Shown: positions 18,935-27,700 of the stretch, in pieces | How the letters are laid out: each line of letters starts with the position of its first letter | Position numbering within the stretch: position 1 is the stretch's first letter | Source: Luteipulveratus flavus | GTDB lineage: Bacteria; Actinomycetota; Actinomycetes; Actinomycetales; Dermatophilaceae | Assembly: GCF_029439465.1 (NCBI RefSeq) | Contig: NZ_JAROAV010000033.1 | Span: 212,867-276,866, forward strand | Length of the DNA stretch: 64,000 nt | Reading direction: 5' to 3' | Made by a program: the position numbers and the translations under genes | Notes under the pieces: model-generated | Databases searched by the model: none | What the model was told of the DNA's origin: nothing | Seen by the model: only the letters and a program-made list of their open reading frames with translations

Positions 18935-18961
18935 AAAAAACCTCCCGGGGTACGGGAGGTT
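18935..18961 (-). terminator. Attenuator terminator upstream of cimA
   Basis: On the minus strand AACCTCCCG and CGGGAGGTT form a 9-bp stem with a 5-base loop, followed by a run of T (18935-18940 read as A on the plus strand). It lies between the Ile-rich leader peptide and cimA, about 120 bases before the cimA ATG. GCGCGC-N13-GCGCGC between leader and terminator offers a competing fold. Confidence 0.88.
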
Positions 18962-18986
18962 CGCGCGCCGGAGCAGATCCAGCGCG

Positions 18987-19040
18987 CTAGCAGATAATGA
19001 TCGTCACTGCGGGGGTGACCGCAGACCCAGGGCTCATCAC
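18987..19040 (-). CDS. Leader peptide with three consecutive Ile codons (cimA attenuator)
   Basis: A 17-residue ORF, V-M-S-P-G-S-A-V-T-P-A-V-T-I-I-I-C. The Ile codons ATC ATT ATC stand just before the stop; ATT is rare in this GC-rich DNA. Low charged tRNA-Ile would stall the ribosome here and change folding of the following RNA so that the terminator at 18935-18961 does not form. The GTG at 19040 is chosen because GAGACT (19047-19052, this strand) ends 6 bases before it; the next codon is ATG, an alternative start. Confidence 0.82.
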   Translation of the reverse strand: MMSPGSAVTPAVTIIIC

Positions 19041-19046
19041 GCGGCC

Positions 19047-19075
19047 AGTCTCGCACCGACGTCCGGTCATCGGAA
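19047..19075 (-). promoter_or_regulatory. Promoter of the cimA leader
   Basis: TTCCGA (19070-19075) and GAGACT (19047-19052) are separated by 17 bases on the minus strand. The predicted start is the G of the leader GTG at 19040. It lies directly upstream of the HAD gene's stop codon region and reads toward cimA. Confidence 0.55.
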
Positions 19076-19083
19076 CGCACGTC

Positions 19084-19899
19084 TCAGATCGTGGCGGCGA
19101 GCTCGCCGACCAGCGCCTCCAGCACCTGCGCCACCCCGTCCTCGGCGTTGCTCGCGCACCGGCGGTCGGCGGCCGCCAGGACCTGCGGGTGGGCGTTCGC
19201 GACGGCGTAGGAGGTGCCTGCCCAGTCGAGCATCGGCAGGTCGTTCGGCATGTCGCCGAAGGCCCACACGTCGTCCGGGCCGAGGCCGCGCTCGCCACAC
19301 CACCGCTCCAGCGCGATGGCCTTGCTGACCCCGACCGGACTCATCTCGGCGAGGCCCTCGGCACCGGAGAAGGCCGCGACGGCCTCCTCGCCGACCGCCG
19401 CGACCACCTGGTCCAGGAACTCCTGCGGGTCCAGCCCGGGGTGCCGGCCGAGCAGCTTGCCGACGACGGTCTGCGCCGGCAGCCGCTCCATCTCCTCCAC
19501 CAGTAGATCCGCGGGCTTGCAGTCCGGCAGGTACGGCGGGTACGCGCGCTCGGCGTGGCTGCCATCGGCGCACTCGGCGGCGAACGCGATGCCGGGCACC
19601 GTCGTACGCAGCCGCTGGACGAGCCGGTCGAGGGTGGGCCGGTCGAACCCGTGGGTGCGCTGCACCTGCTGGCAGCGCACGTCGTACACGAAGGCGCCGT
19701 TGCCGCACAGCACGATGCCGTGGCCGCCGACGTCGTTCGCCAGTGCGTCCAGCCACCGCGGTGGCCGGGCGGTCACGAAGACCGTCTCGACGCCGAGCGA
19801 CTGGACGCGGCGCAGGGCCGACCGCGTCCGAGCGCTGACCGCCCCGGACGGGTCCAGCAGCGTGCCGTCCAGGTCGGTCGCGACCACGCGGGGTGGCAT
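19084..19899 (-). CDS. HAD-superfamily phosphatase (Cof type)
   Basis: A 271-residue HAD hydrolase. Motif I is ATDLDGTLLD at residues 7-16, motif II the threonine of VFVTARPP, motif III the lysine of GVSKAIALERW, and motif IV GDMPNDLPML. The long C2B cap between residues about 85 and 190 is typical of Cof/YwpJ enzymes, which act on sugar phosphates, flavin or other small phosphates. The ATG starts one base after the ilvE stop (TGACATG), so it is probably coupled to ilvE; a link to amino-acid synthesis is not evident. Confidence 0.88.
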   Translation of the reverse strand: MPPRVVATDLDGTLLDPSGAVSARTRSALRRVQSLGVETVFVTARPPRWLDALANDVGGHGIVLCGNGAFVYDVRCQQVQRTHGFDRPTLDRLVQRLRTTVPGIAFAAECADGSHAERAYPPYLPDCKPADLLVEEMERLPAQTVVGKLLGRHPGLDPQEFLDQVVAAVGEEAVAAFSGAEGLAEMSPVGVSKAIALERWCGERGLGPDDVWAFGDMPNDLPMLDWAGTSYAVANAHPQVLAAADRRCASNAEDGVAQVLEALVGELAATI

Positions 19900-19900
19900 G

Positions 19901-21007
19901 TCAGGCCAGGCGGGTGAGCCAGCCGCGGGTGTCCTCGGTGCGTCCGGTCTGGATGTCCAGCAGCGCCTCGCGGATCTTGGTGGCGACCTCGCCGCCCTCG
20001 CCCTGCGGCCCGGTGCGCACCTCGCCGCCGTTCCAGACGAGACGGCCGACCGGGGTGACCACGGCCGCCGTGCCGCACGCGAAGGCCTCGGTGATCTCGC
20101 CGGACTCGGCACCGGCGCGCCACTCCTCCAGGCTGATCCGGCGCTCCTCCGGCTCCAGGTCCAGGTCCTTGGCGAGCTCCAGGATCGAGGACCGCGTCAC
20201 GCCCTCGAGAATCGAGCCGCTGAGCTCAGGCGTCACCAGCCGGCCGTCGCGGTACACGAGGAAGACGTTCATGCCGCCCAGCTCCTCGATGTACTTCTGC
20301 TCCAGGGAGTCCAGGAAGACGCTCTGGTCGCAGCCGTGCTCGGCGGCCTCGATCTGCGCGGCGAGGCTGGCGGCGTAGTTGCCACCGCACTTGGCTGCAC
20401 CGGTGCCGCCGACACCCGCGCGCGAGTAGTGCTCGGAGATCCACAGCGACACCGGCTTCAGTCCGCTGGCGAAGTAGGACCCGGCCGGGGAGGCGATCAG
20501 GCAGTACGTGACCTCGTTGGCCGGTCGTACACCGAGGAACGCCTCGGAGGCGAACATGAACGGCCGCAGGTACAGGCTGGACTCACCGGTGGTCGCGTCC
20601 GGCACCCAGTCGATGTCGGTCTCGACGAGCGCGCGCAGGGAGCCCAGGAAGTCGGCCTCCTCCATCGCCGGCAGCGCCAGCCGGTGCGCGGAGCGGGCGA
20701 ACCGTGCCGCGTTGGCCTCCGGGCGGAAGGTCCACACCGAGCCGTCCGCGTGCCGGTAGGCCTTCATGCCCTCGAAGATCTCCTGCGCGTAGTGCAGGAC
20801 GGCGGCCGACGGCTCCAGCTGCAACGGGCCGTACGCGGTGACGCGGGCGTCGCCCCAGCCCTCGCCCTTGCGCCAGGTCGCCAGGACCATGTGGTCGGTG
20901 AACCGCTGCCCGAAGCCGGGGTTGGCCAGCACCGCCGCGCGATCGGCCTCGGACGCGCGGTCCGTCCGCTCGGTGACGGTGAAGGACAGGGTCGAAGACG
21001 TGGACAT
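19901..21007 (-). CDS. ilvE: Branched-chain amino acid aminotransferase
   Basis: The last step of Leu, Ile and Val synthesis: glutamate-dependent amination of branched 2-oxoacids with PLP. At 368 residues it is a fold-type IV PLP enzyme of the long BCAT type. Motifs include YAQEIFEGMKAYR near residue 73, LYLRPFMFAS, the PLP lysine region GTGAAKCGGNYAAS (K near residue 207), EELGGMNVFLV, and the late EAFACGTAAVVTPV. AGGAG lies 7 bases before the ATG at 21007. TACGCT (21054-21059, this strand) is a likely -10 with a 40-base leader. Confidence 0.95.
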   Translation of the reverse strand: MSTSSTLSFTVTERTDRASEADRAAVLANPGFGQRFTDHMVLATWRKGEGWGDARVTAYGPLQLEPSAAVLHYAQEIFEGMKAYRHADGSVWTFRPEANAARFARSAHRLALPAMEEADFLGSLRALVETDIDWVPDATTGESSLYLRPFMFASEAFLGVRPANEVTYCLIASPAGSYFASGLKPVSLWISEHYSRAGVGGTGAAKCGGNYAASLAAQIEAAEHGCDQSVFLDSLEQKYIEELGGMNVFLVYRDGRLVTPELSGSILEGVTRSSILELAKDLDLEPEERRISLEEWRAGAESGEITEAFACGTAAVVTPVGRLVWNGGEVRTGPQGEGGEVATKIREALLDIQTGRTEDTRGWLTRLA

Positions 21008-21149
21008 GACTCGCTCCTCGAGGACATCGGGACGGCGCGGACTGCTCACCCGAAGCGTACGACTCCCATGGTGGCGCCGATCACAAGCCCCGTCTCTCCA
21101 GTCGAGACCGGGCGGTGCGGTGGGCGGGACCGGCCGGGCGGACGGTCGT

Positions 21150-22205
21150 TCAGGCCAGGCGGGACGCGATGGCGTCGCCGACCTCGCCGGTGGTGCGGAC
21201 GGCGTTGCGCCGGTCGCTGAGGTCGCCCGCCACGGCGCGCTCGATGCGCGCAGCCTCCTGCGTGCGCCCGAGGTGGGTGAGCAGCATGGCGACCGACAGG
21301 ATGGTGGCGGTCGGGTCGGCCTTGCCCTGGCCGGCGATGTCGGGCGCCGAGCCGTGCACCGGCTCGAACATCGACGGGGCGCTCCGGTCGGGGTTGATGT
21401 TGCCCGAGGCCGCCAGGCCGATGCCTCCGGTCACCGCGGCCGCCAGGTCGGTGATGATGTCGCCGAACAGGTTGTCGGTGACGATGACGTCGAAGCGGCC
21501 CGGGTCCTGGACCAGGTACATCGTCGCGGCGTCGACGTGGGCGTACGCCGTCTCGACGTCGGGGAACTCGGTGCCGACCTCCTCGACGGTCCGCCGCCAC
21601 AGGTGGCCGGCGTACCGCAGGACGTTGTGCTTGTGGACGAGCGTGAGGTGCTTGCGCGGCCGCGCCTGCGCGCGGGCGAACGCGTCGCGGACGACCCGCT
21701 CGGCGCCGAACCGCGTGTTGACGCTGACCTCGGTGGCCAGCTCGGCCGGCGTACCGACCCGCAGCGCTCCGCCGTTGCCGGTGTACGGGCCCTCGGTCCC
21801 CTCACGGACGACGACGAGGTCGACCCCGTCCGGAGCGACGCGGTCGACGGCGAGCGGAGTGATGACGCCGGGATGGAGCCGGGCGGGACGCAGGTTGACG
21901 TAGTGGTCGAGCTCGAAGCGGATGCGCAGCAGCAGCTCGCGCTCCAGGACGCCGCTCGGGACGGAGGGGTCCCCGATCGCACCGAGCAGGATCGCGTCGT
22001 GGCCGCGCAGCTCCTGCAGGACGGAGTCGGGCAGGGTCTCACCGGTCTCGTGCCAGCGGCGCGCGCCGAGGTCGTACTCGGTGCGGTTGACCTTGGCGTC
22101 CGAGGCCGCCTCCAGGACCTTCAGCCCCTCGGCGACGACCTCAGGACCGATCCCGTCTCCCCCGATGACCGCCAGGTCGATGCTGTCTCGCGCTCCCGTG
22201 CTCAT
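21150..22205 (-). CDS. leuB: 3-isopropylmalate dehydrogenase
   Basis: The third step of leucine synthesis: NAD-dependent oxidative decarboxylation of 3-isopropylmalate. It also serves the citramalate route to isoleucine. The 351 residues match actinobacterial LeuB. The start is [20 protein letters not shown]; substrate arginines are in [29 protein letters not shown], the catalytic lysine in [12 protein letters not shown], and [14 protein letters not shown] and [20 protein letters not shown] follow. No clear ribosome-binding site precedes the ATG. An imperfect CCCGTCTC/GAGACCGGG hairpin at 21088-21112 may end the transcript. Confidence 0.96.
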   Translation of the reverse strand: MSTGARDSIDLAVIGGDGIGPEVVAEGLKVLEAASDAKVNRTEYDLGARRWHETGETLPDSVLQELRGHDAILLGAIGDPSVPSGVLERELLLRIRFELDHYVNLRPARLHPGVITPLAVDRVAPDGVDLVVVREGTEGPYTGNGGALRVGTPAELATEVSVNTRFGAERVVRDAFARAQARPRKHLTLVHKHNVLRYAGHLWRRTVEEVGTEFPDVETAYAHVDAATMYLVQDPGRFDVIVTDNLFGDIITDLAAAVTGGIGLAASGNINPDRSAPSMFEPVHGSAPDIAGQGKADPTATILSVAMLLTHLGRTQEAARIERAVAGDLSDRRNAVRTTGEVGDAIASRLA

Positions 22206-22269
22206 GGGGCCACGCTAGTTCCGCGTCTTGCATTCTGGTATCACGATCTTGGCATACGGACGGGCGACC

Positions 22270-23214
22270 TCAGGGCACCAGCAGCAGCTTGCCCACCGTC
22301 CGGCGTCCCTCGAGGTCCGCGTACGCCTGCGACGCCTCCGCCAGCGGGTAGCGCCCCCCGATCTCGACGTCGAGCGAGCCGGTCCTGATCGACTCCAGCA
22401 CCTCCCCCGAGCGCAGCAGCAGCTCCTCGCGTGTGGCGATGTAGTGCCCGAGGGTCGGGCGGGTGACGTACAACGAGCCGCCGGAGTTGAGCCGCTGCAG
22501 GTCCAACGGCGGGACCTGACCGCTCGAGCCGCCGAACAGGACGAGCATCCCGCGCGGCCGCAGCGACCCCAGCGACGCGTCGAACGTCGCCTTGCCGACC
22601 CCGTCGTACGCGACGTCGACGCCCCGACCGTCATTCGCATCGCGCACCTGCTCGGCCAGGTCATCGTCCTGGGTGTAGTCGATCGCGGCACGCGCACCCA
22701 GGGCGAGGGCGATGTCGCGCTTGCCCTGCGTCCCGGCCGTGGCGATCACCTCGCCCCCTCGCTCGGTGATCATCTGCACCAGCAGCCGGCCCACGCCTCC
22801 CGCGGCCGCGTGCACCAGCGCGACGTCACCCGGCTTGACGGAATACGTGCTGTTCACCAGGTAGTGCGCGGTCATGCCCTGCAGCATCGCCGCAGCCGCC
22901 ACCTCCAGGTCGACGCCGTCGGGCACCGGCACCAGCGCATCGCGCGGTGCGTTGATGACCTGCGCCGCGCTGCCCGGGACCTGCGCCCACGCCACGCGCT
23001 CACCGGTCCCGACGACCTCACCGGCCCCCTCGGAGCAGATCCGGAACGGCAGCGGCACGTCGTACACGCCCTGCCGCTGGTAGACCTCGATGAAGTTCAC
23101 CCCGACCGCTGCGACCCGGACCTGCACCTGGTCCTGCTCCGGGTCGGGCACCTCGACCTGCTGCAGCTCGAGCTGGTCCGGCGCGGTCACGACGAGGGCC
23201 TCGGTGCTGGTCAT
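22270..23214 (-). CDS. Quinone oxidoreductase (NADPH), zinc-free MDR family
   Basis: A 314-residue medium-chain reductase of the QOR/zeta-crystallin group. GVNFIEVYQRQGVY is the family signature near residue 38. The NADPH motif is VHAAAGGVGRLLVQM, near residue 135. Zinc-binding cysteines are absent, as expected. It would make one-electron or hydride reductions of quinones or enones. The ATG at 23214 is supported by TACGCT (23221-23226, this strand) ending 6 bases upstream, with the divergent DUF2332 promoter 15 bases away. Confidence 0.9.
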   Translation of the reverse strand: MTSTEALVVTAPDQLELQQVEVPDPEQDQVQVRVAAVGVNFIEVYQRQGVYDVPLPFRICSEGAGEVVGTGERVAWAQVPGSAAQVINAPRDALVPVPDGVDLEVAAAAMLQGMTAHYLVNSTYSVKPGDVALVHAAAGGVGRLLVQMITERGGEVIATAGTQGKRDIALALGARAAIDYTQDDDLAEQVRDANDGRGVDVAYDGVGKATFDASLGSLRPRGMLVLFGGSSGQVPPLDLQRLNSGGSLYVTRPTLGHYIATREELLLRSGEVLESIRTGSLDVEIGGRYPLAEASQAYADLEGRRTVGKLLLVP

Positions 23215-23253
23215 GTCCGCAGCGTAGGCCCGCCTGTCCCTAGGCTGGGCGAC
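23215..23253. promoter_or_regulatory. Compact divergent leaderless promoter pair
   Basis: The 39 bases between two divergent start codons hold TACGCT for the left gene, ending 6 bases before its ATG, and TAGGCT (23241-23246) for the right gene, ending 7 bases before its ATG. The two polymerases could not bind at once, so expression may be mutually exclusive. No clear -35 elements are visible. Confidence 0.55.
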
Positions 23254-24348
23254 ATGCCTGCGTACGGTGACGCCGTCGCCCTGCGCGACGTCCAGGAGCA
23301 CTTCCGTCAGTTCGCCGATGCCTACCCGGAGCTGTCGTTGTACTCCCGGCTGGCCCGGGCGGTCGCGGACGACGACGAGACCGCGTCGCTGCTGATGGAC
23401 GCCGCACCGGGACAGCGGCGTCCGGTGCTGTGGCTGGCGGCCCTGCACGACCTCGTCCTGCGCGAGCCGGACCTGCCGATCGCCCGGTGGTACCCGAGCG
23501 TCACCGGCTCCCACGAGCGGGTCGAGGGCGACCCGTGGCCGAAGGTGCGGCGGACCGTGCTCGACCACGCGGACGAGCTCGGTGAGGTGATGCGCACCCG
23601 GTCGACCCAGACCAACGAGGTCAACCGCAGCGTGTACGTCGCGGCGCTGCTGTCGGCCGCGGCCGCGGACCTGTCCAGGACGCCGGTCGTGCTGCTCGAG
23701 CTGGGCGCGAGCGCCGGACTGCTCCTGCAGGTGGACCGCTACCGCACCGACATCGGCGACACCACCCTGGGCGACCCGGACTCCGCGGTGCACTGCCGGG
23801 GGCAGCTGCGTGCGCCTGCGGCCGTCCCGATGACGGTGCCGCGCATCGCCGGCCGGGCCGGTCTGGACCGGTCCCCCGTCGACCTCGCCGACCAGGACCG
23901 GGTCCGGTGGCTGGAGGCGTGCCTGTGGCCGGAGGTCGAGGGACGGGTCGAGCGCTTCCGGGCGGCCGTGCGGGTGGCGCGCGAGCACCCGGTGGACGTC
24001 GTCCGGGGCGACATCGTGGACGACCTCCCCGCCGTCGCGGAGCAGGCGCTGGCGAGTGCGTTCGCCGGGGCGCACCTGGTGGTCCTGACCTCGTGGGCGC
24101 TCACCTACGTCGAGCCGCACCGCCGGGTGGAGGTGGCCGCGTCCCTGGAGTCGGTCGCGGCCGACGGCGTGCCGGTCACCTGGGCGACGGCGGAGCCGCC
24201 GGGATGCGTACCCGGCATCCCCGACGAGCACGTCCGGGACGGCGGTGTCACCAGCCTCGGGCTCCGGCGCTGGCGAGGCGGCCACGAGGCGAGCCCGGCG
24301 CTGGTCGGCACCGCCCACCCGCACGGCGCCTGGATCGCCCCGGCCTGA
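23254..24348 (+). CDS. DUF2332 family protein
   Basis: A 364-residue soluble protein of the actinobacterial and proteobacterial DUF2332 family. The N-terminal half is helical (EHFRQFADAYPELSLYSRLA near residue 15; TNEVNRSVYVAALLSAAA near 124). The middle has VLLELGASAGLLLQVDRY, which looks like a methyltransferase SAM-binding strand. The second half has LVVLTSWALTYVEPHRR. A SAM-dependent methyltransferase-like fold is inferred; no function is established. TAGGCT ends 7 bases before the ATG, a leaderless arrangement. Confidence 0.8.
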   Translation: MPAYGDAVALRDVQEHFRQFADAYPELSLYSRLARAVADDDETASLLMDAAPGQRRPVLWLAALHDLVLREPDLPIARWYPSVTGSHERVEGDPWPKVRRTVLDHADELGEVMRTRSTQTNEVNRSVYVAALLSAAAADLSRTPVVLLELGASAGLLLQVDRYRTDIGDTTLGDPDSAVHCRGQLRAPAAVPMTVPRIAGRAGLDRSPVDLADQDRVRWLEACLWPEVEGRVERFRAAVRVAREHPVDVVRGDIVDDLPAVAEQALASAFAGAHLVVLTSWALTYVEPHRRVEVAASLESVAADGVPVTWATAEPPGCVPGIPDEHVRDGGVTSLGLRRWRGGHEASPALVGTAHPHGAWIAPA

Positions 24349-24356
24349 GCACGCAC

Positions 24357-24385
24357 GAGCCCCCGGCCGTGGCGGCCGGGGGCTC
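24357..24385. terminator. GC-rich stem-loop, bidirectional
   Basis: GAGCCCCCGGCC pairs with GGCCGGGGGCTC around GTGGC. It lies 9 bases after the DUF2332 stop on the plus strand and 15 bases after the 20-codon ORF on the minus strand, so it could end both transcripts. No U run follows on either side. Confidence 0.6.
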
Positions 24386-24400
24386 GATGAGCGGCGATCG

Positions 24401-24463
24401 TCAGTCGCGCAGGTCCAGGGACTCCTGCAGTGCGCGACGGGCTTCCTTCTGCTCTTCGGTCAT
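24401..24463 (-). CDS. 20-residue ORF downstream of an orphan branched-chain leader
   Basis: Encodes M-T-E-E-Q-K-E-A-R-R-A-L-Q-E-S-L-D-L-R-D, highly charged and probably one helix. GGAGG lies 10 bases before the ATG, and the hairpin GCTCAC/GTGAGC (24483-24499) stands just upstream of that site, so its translation could be switched by RNA folding. It is the only ORF between the Leu-Val-Leu-Ile-Leu leader and the stem-loop at 24357-24385. No family is recognised. It may be a real small protein or a chance ORF. Confidence 0.4.
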   Translation of the reverse strand: MTEEQKEARRALQESLDLRD

Positions 24464-24545
24464 CCGAATCAGTCCTCCATGGTGCTCACGTCTCGTGAGC
24501 GGGTCGTACGTGCGTGTGGTCTCAGTCAGCGGCAACGCGGGATCT

Positions 24546-24581
24546 CCGCGGCGAGCTGCTGACTAGAGAGACTCGCCGCGG
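24546..24581 (-). promoter_or_regulatory. Attenuator-type hairpin around an orphan leader stop codon
   Basis: CCGCGGCGAG (the last codons of the 24563-24610 leader) pairs with CTCGCCGCGG downstream, 10 bp, with the leader stop in the loop. AGTCAGC (24559-24565) can instead pair with GCTGACT near 24529-24535, giving an alternative fold. This is the geometry of a ribosome-position switch. Confidence 0.55.
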
Positions 24582-24610
24582 CGCCGAAGGATGAGGACCA
24601 GCCGCGTCAT
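24563..24610 (-). CDS. Orphan branched-chain leader peptide
   Basis: A 15-residue ORF, M-T-R-L-V-L-I-L-R-R-R-G-E-S-L, with five consecutive branched-chain codons CTG GTC CTC ATC CTT. It resembles leu or ilv leader peptides in composition and in the basic residues that follow. TACCGT (24618-24623, this strand) ends 7 bases before the ATG, and TTCCGC lies 18 bases further up, so it is probably the first codon of a leaderless transcript. Unlike the other two leaders in this window, no biosynthetic gene follows. Confidence 0.6.
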   Translation of the reverse strand: MTRLVLILRRRGESL

Positions 24611-24617
24611 GCCCGTG

Positions 24618-24647
24618 ACGGTACGCCTCAGCGTCCAGCAGGCGGAA
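24618..24647 (-). promoter_or_regulatory. Promoter of the orphan leader transcript
   Basis: TTCCGC (24642-24647) and TACCGT (24618-24623) are separated by 18 bases on the minus strand. The predicted start is the A of the leader ATG at 24610. It is divergent from the SARP-type regulator's promoter about 100 bases away. Confidence 0.45.
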
Positions 24648-24734
24648 CCGCTTTCTCAGATGGTGAAACGCCCGAAGGCCGGCGCGGACGAATGTCGAGA
24701 GCGCGGGTGATGAGCGCCGTCTAGGCTGGTCCGA

Positions 24735-27700
24735 GTGACCGCTGCCCTGACGCTGCTGACGCGGGTCGCCTACCAGGACGCGGAGATCGAGAGTCCTCAG
24801 CTGCGCCACCTGCTCGCCCTGCTGGCGCGCGACCTGCGTACCGGCGTGAGCATCCACCGCCTGGTCGACGGGCTGTGGCCGCAGGATCAGCCGGCGAACC
24901 CGCCCAAGGCCGTGCAGGTGCTGGTGTCCCGCGCCCGGTCCCAGCTCGGTCACGACACGATCGTGAGCACTCCCACGGGCTACCGCCTCTCCCTCGAACC
25001 CGATCAGGTCGACATCGCAGACGCCGAGCGGTGTGCGACGGCCGCCTCACGAGCGGCGCGCGACGGGGACGCCGACGCCGCACAGGCGTACGCGGAGGCG
25101 GGACTCGCGTACTGGAACGGCTCCGCCCCGGGAGGTGACGGCAGCGACGGCGCACTCGCCCAGGTCCGCGACGAGGCGCAGTCGACGTACGACACCTTGT
25201 GCCGCGTGCACGCCATCGCGCTGTCGCGGGCCGGAGAGCACGACCGCGCGCTACCTGCGCTGCTCGCCCTGCTGCAGGACCGTCCGCGCGACGAGGAGCT
25301 GCTCGCCGCCCTCCTGCGCAGCGAGGCGGCCGTCAGCGGTCCGGCCAAGGCGTTGGAACGATACGAGTCCTACCGGCGCAGCCTGCGCGACCGGCTGGGC
25401 GCCGACCCCGGGCCGGCGCTCACTCAGGTCCACCGCGAGCTGCTCAGCAGTGACGCGCCGCAGGTGCGCACCGGCATCCCGCACGACCCGAACCCGCTGC
25501 TGGGGCGACAGGCGGACGTCGCCGCCGTCACCCGCCTGGTCGGCACCACCCGCGTCACCTCGATCGTCGGCGCCGGCGGCCTCGGCAAGACGCGGCTCGC
25601 GTACGTCGTGAGCCGCGGGGCCCCACAACGGATCGTCCACCTGGTCGGACTCGCCGGCGTCTCCGCCGACGACGGCGTCCTCGGCGAGATCGCCTCGGTC
25701 CTGGGGGTGCGTGACCCGCGGCTGCGCACCACCACCCTGCGACTCGCGGCCGCGCGCGACGTCGTCACCGGCATCGTCGAGGCGCTTGAGCCCGGGCCGG
25801 CCCTGCTCGTGCTGGACAACTGCGAGCACGTCATCGACGGCGTCGCCGAGGTCGTCCAGTCCCTGATCTCCCTCAGCCCCGACCTGCGGATCCTCACGAC
25901 GAGCCGAGCACCGCTGGGCATCAGCTCGGAGGCGGTGTACCTGCTGCCCGAGCTGGACGACCGCACGTCCGTCGACCTGTTCGTCCAACGTGCTCGCGCC
26001 GCCCGCCCGGACGTCGAGCTGCCCGAGCACGAGGTCGAGGCGCTGTGCGCTCACCTGGACGGCCTGCCGCTGGCGGTAGAGCTCGCCGCGGCCCGCACCC
26101 GGGTCATGTCGGTCGCCGAGATCGAGCAGCGGCTGACCGACCGGTTCGCGCTCCTGCGCGGCGGCCCGCGGGACGCCCCGGAGCGGCACCGCACCCTCCA
26201 GGCCGTCATCGACTGGAGCTGGAACCTGCTGGACGAGCGCGACCAGTCCGCGCTCGCCGCCCTGTCCGTCTTCCCGGACGGGTTCACCCGGGAGGCCGCC
26301 GACCACGTGCTGGGGGCGTCCGACGCCACGCTGGAGATCCTGGAGCAGCTGATCGGTCAGTCGCTGCTCAAGGTGTACGACGCGCCGCGCACCACGCGCT
26401 TCCGGATGCTGGAGACCGTGCGGGAGTTCGGCGCCGTCCAGCTCGAGCGTCAGCACCGCACGGCACCGGTGCGGGCCGCGTACCTGGACTGGGCGGCGGC
26501 GTACGGCGAGGTGCAGGCGTGGACGATGTTCGGCCCCGACCAGATCGCCGCCACCACGCTGGTCCGCACGGAGCAGGACAACCTGCTCGCCGCGCTGCGG
26601 ATGGCGCTGGAGCACGAGGACGCCCGGCGCGTGACGCCGATCTTCGCGGCGCTCGCGGGGCTGTGGACCGCCGAGTCGAACCACAACCGGGTGGTGGCGG
26701 TCGCGCCCGAGGTCGCCTGGGTGCTCTCGCACGACGTACCGGACGAGACCGAGGTCGACACCAGACGACTGGCCCTCGTGCTGTGTGCGACGAACACGTT
26801 GATGCTGTCGCGGCTGACCGCGACCCGCTCCCTCGCTGCCCTCAAGCGGCTGCCGCCGGCGGAGCCCGGGACCTTGATGAGCGCGTTCAGCACGTTGCTG
26901 CTGAACCTGCGGGAGATCCTGCAGCCGGACTCGCCGGTACTGCTGGCGTTCGTCCGCAGCGACGACGCGGTGCTCGGCGCAGCTGCCTCCAGCATGGCCG
27001 GCCAGCTCTGGGAGAACGAGGGCCGCGTCGCCGAGGCGCTGGAGATGAGCCGCGCGGCCGCCGTCCGCCTCCGCGACATCGACGCCCTCAGCCCCTGGCT
27101 GATCAGCAGCCAGCGAGTGAGCCTCGCCGAGCTCAGTGCCCACGTCGGTGACTACGACGCCGCCGTCCGCAACGCGCTGGAGGCGTTGCCGACCCTGGAG
27201 CAGCTCGGGGCCTGGTCCGACGTGAAGCAGCTGCGCTGGAACCTCGTGCTCGCCAGCCTCCAGCTGGGCGAGGTGGCGGAGGCGGAGCGGTGGTTCGATG
27301 AGGCGAGCGCTCAACCCGCCGAGGACCCGTTCGGGCTGGGCACGCTGAGTGCCGGGGTGCGCGCGGAGATCGACCTGGTCAAGGGTGACGTGGAGGCGGG
27401 ACTGCTGGCGTGGCGCACGGTCGTCGACCGCGTCGCTTCGGGCCTGCACGACTTCTTCATCACCGACCCGCCCGGCCTGGAACCGTGGACGGTCGCCACC
27501 GAGTCCGTCGCCCTGGCCGCCCACGCGCGGGCGTACCGGCTCGACCAGGTGCCCGGCCTGGTCGACCACCTGATCGAGAAGATCCGGCTGCTGCTCAGCA
27601 GCCCGCTGCAGGAGCAGCACGCGGCGTTCCTCGACTTCCCCGTCACCGGCTGCGCGATCCGGGCGGTCGGCGCCTCGCTGCTCGATCCCGCGTACGACGA

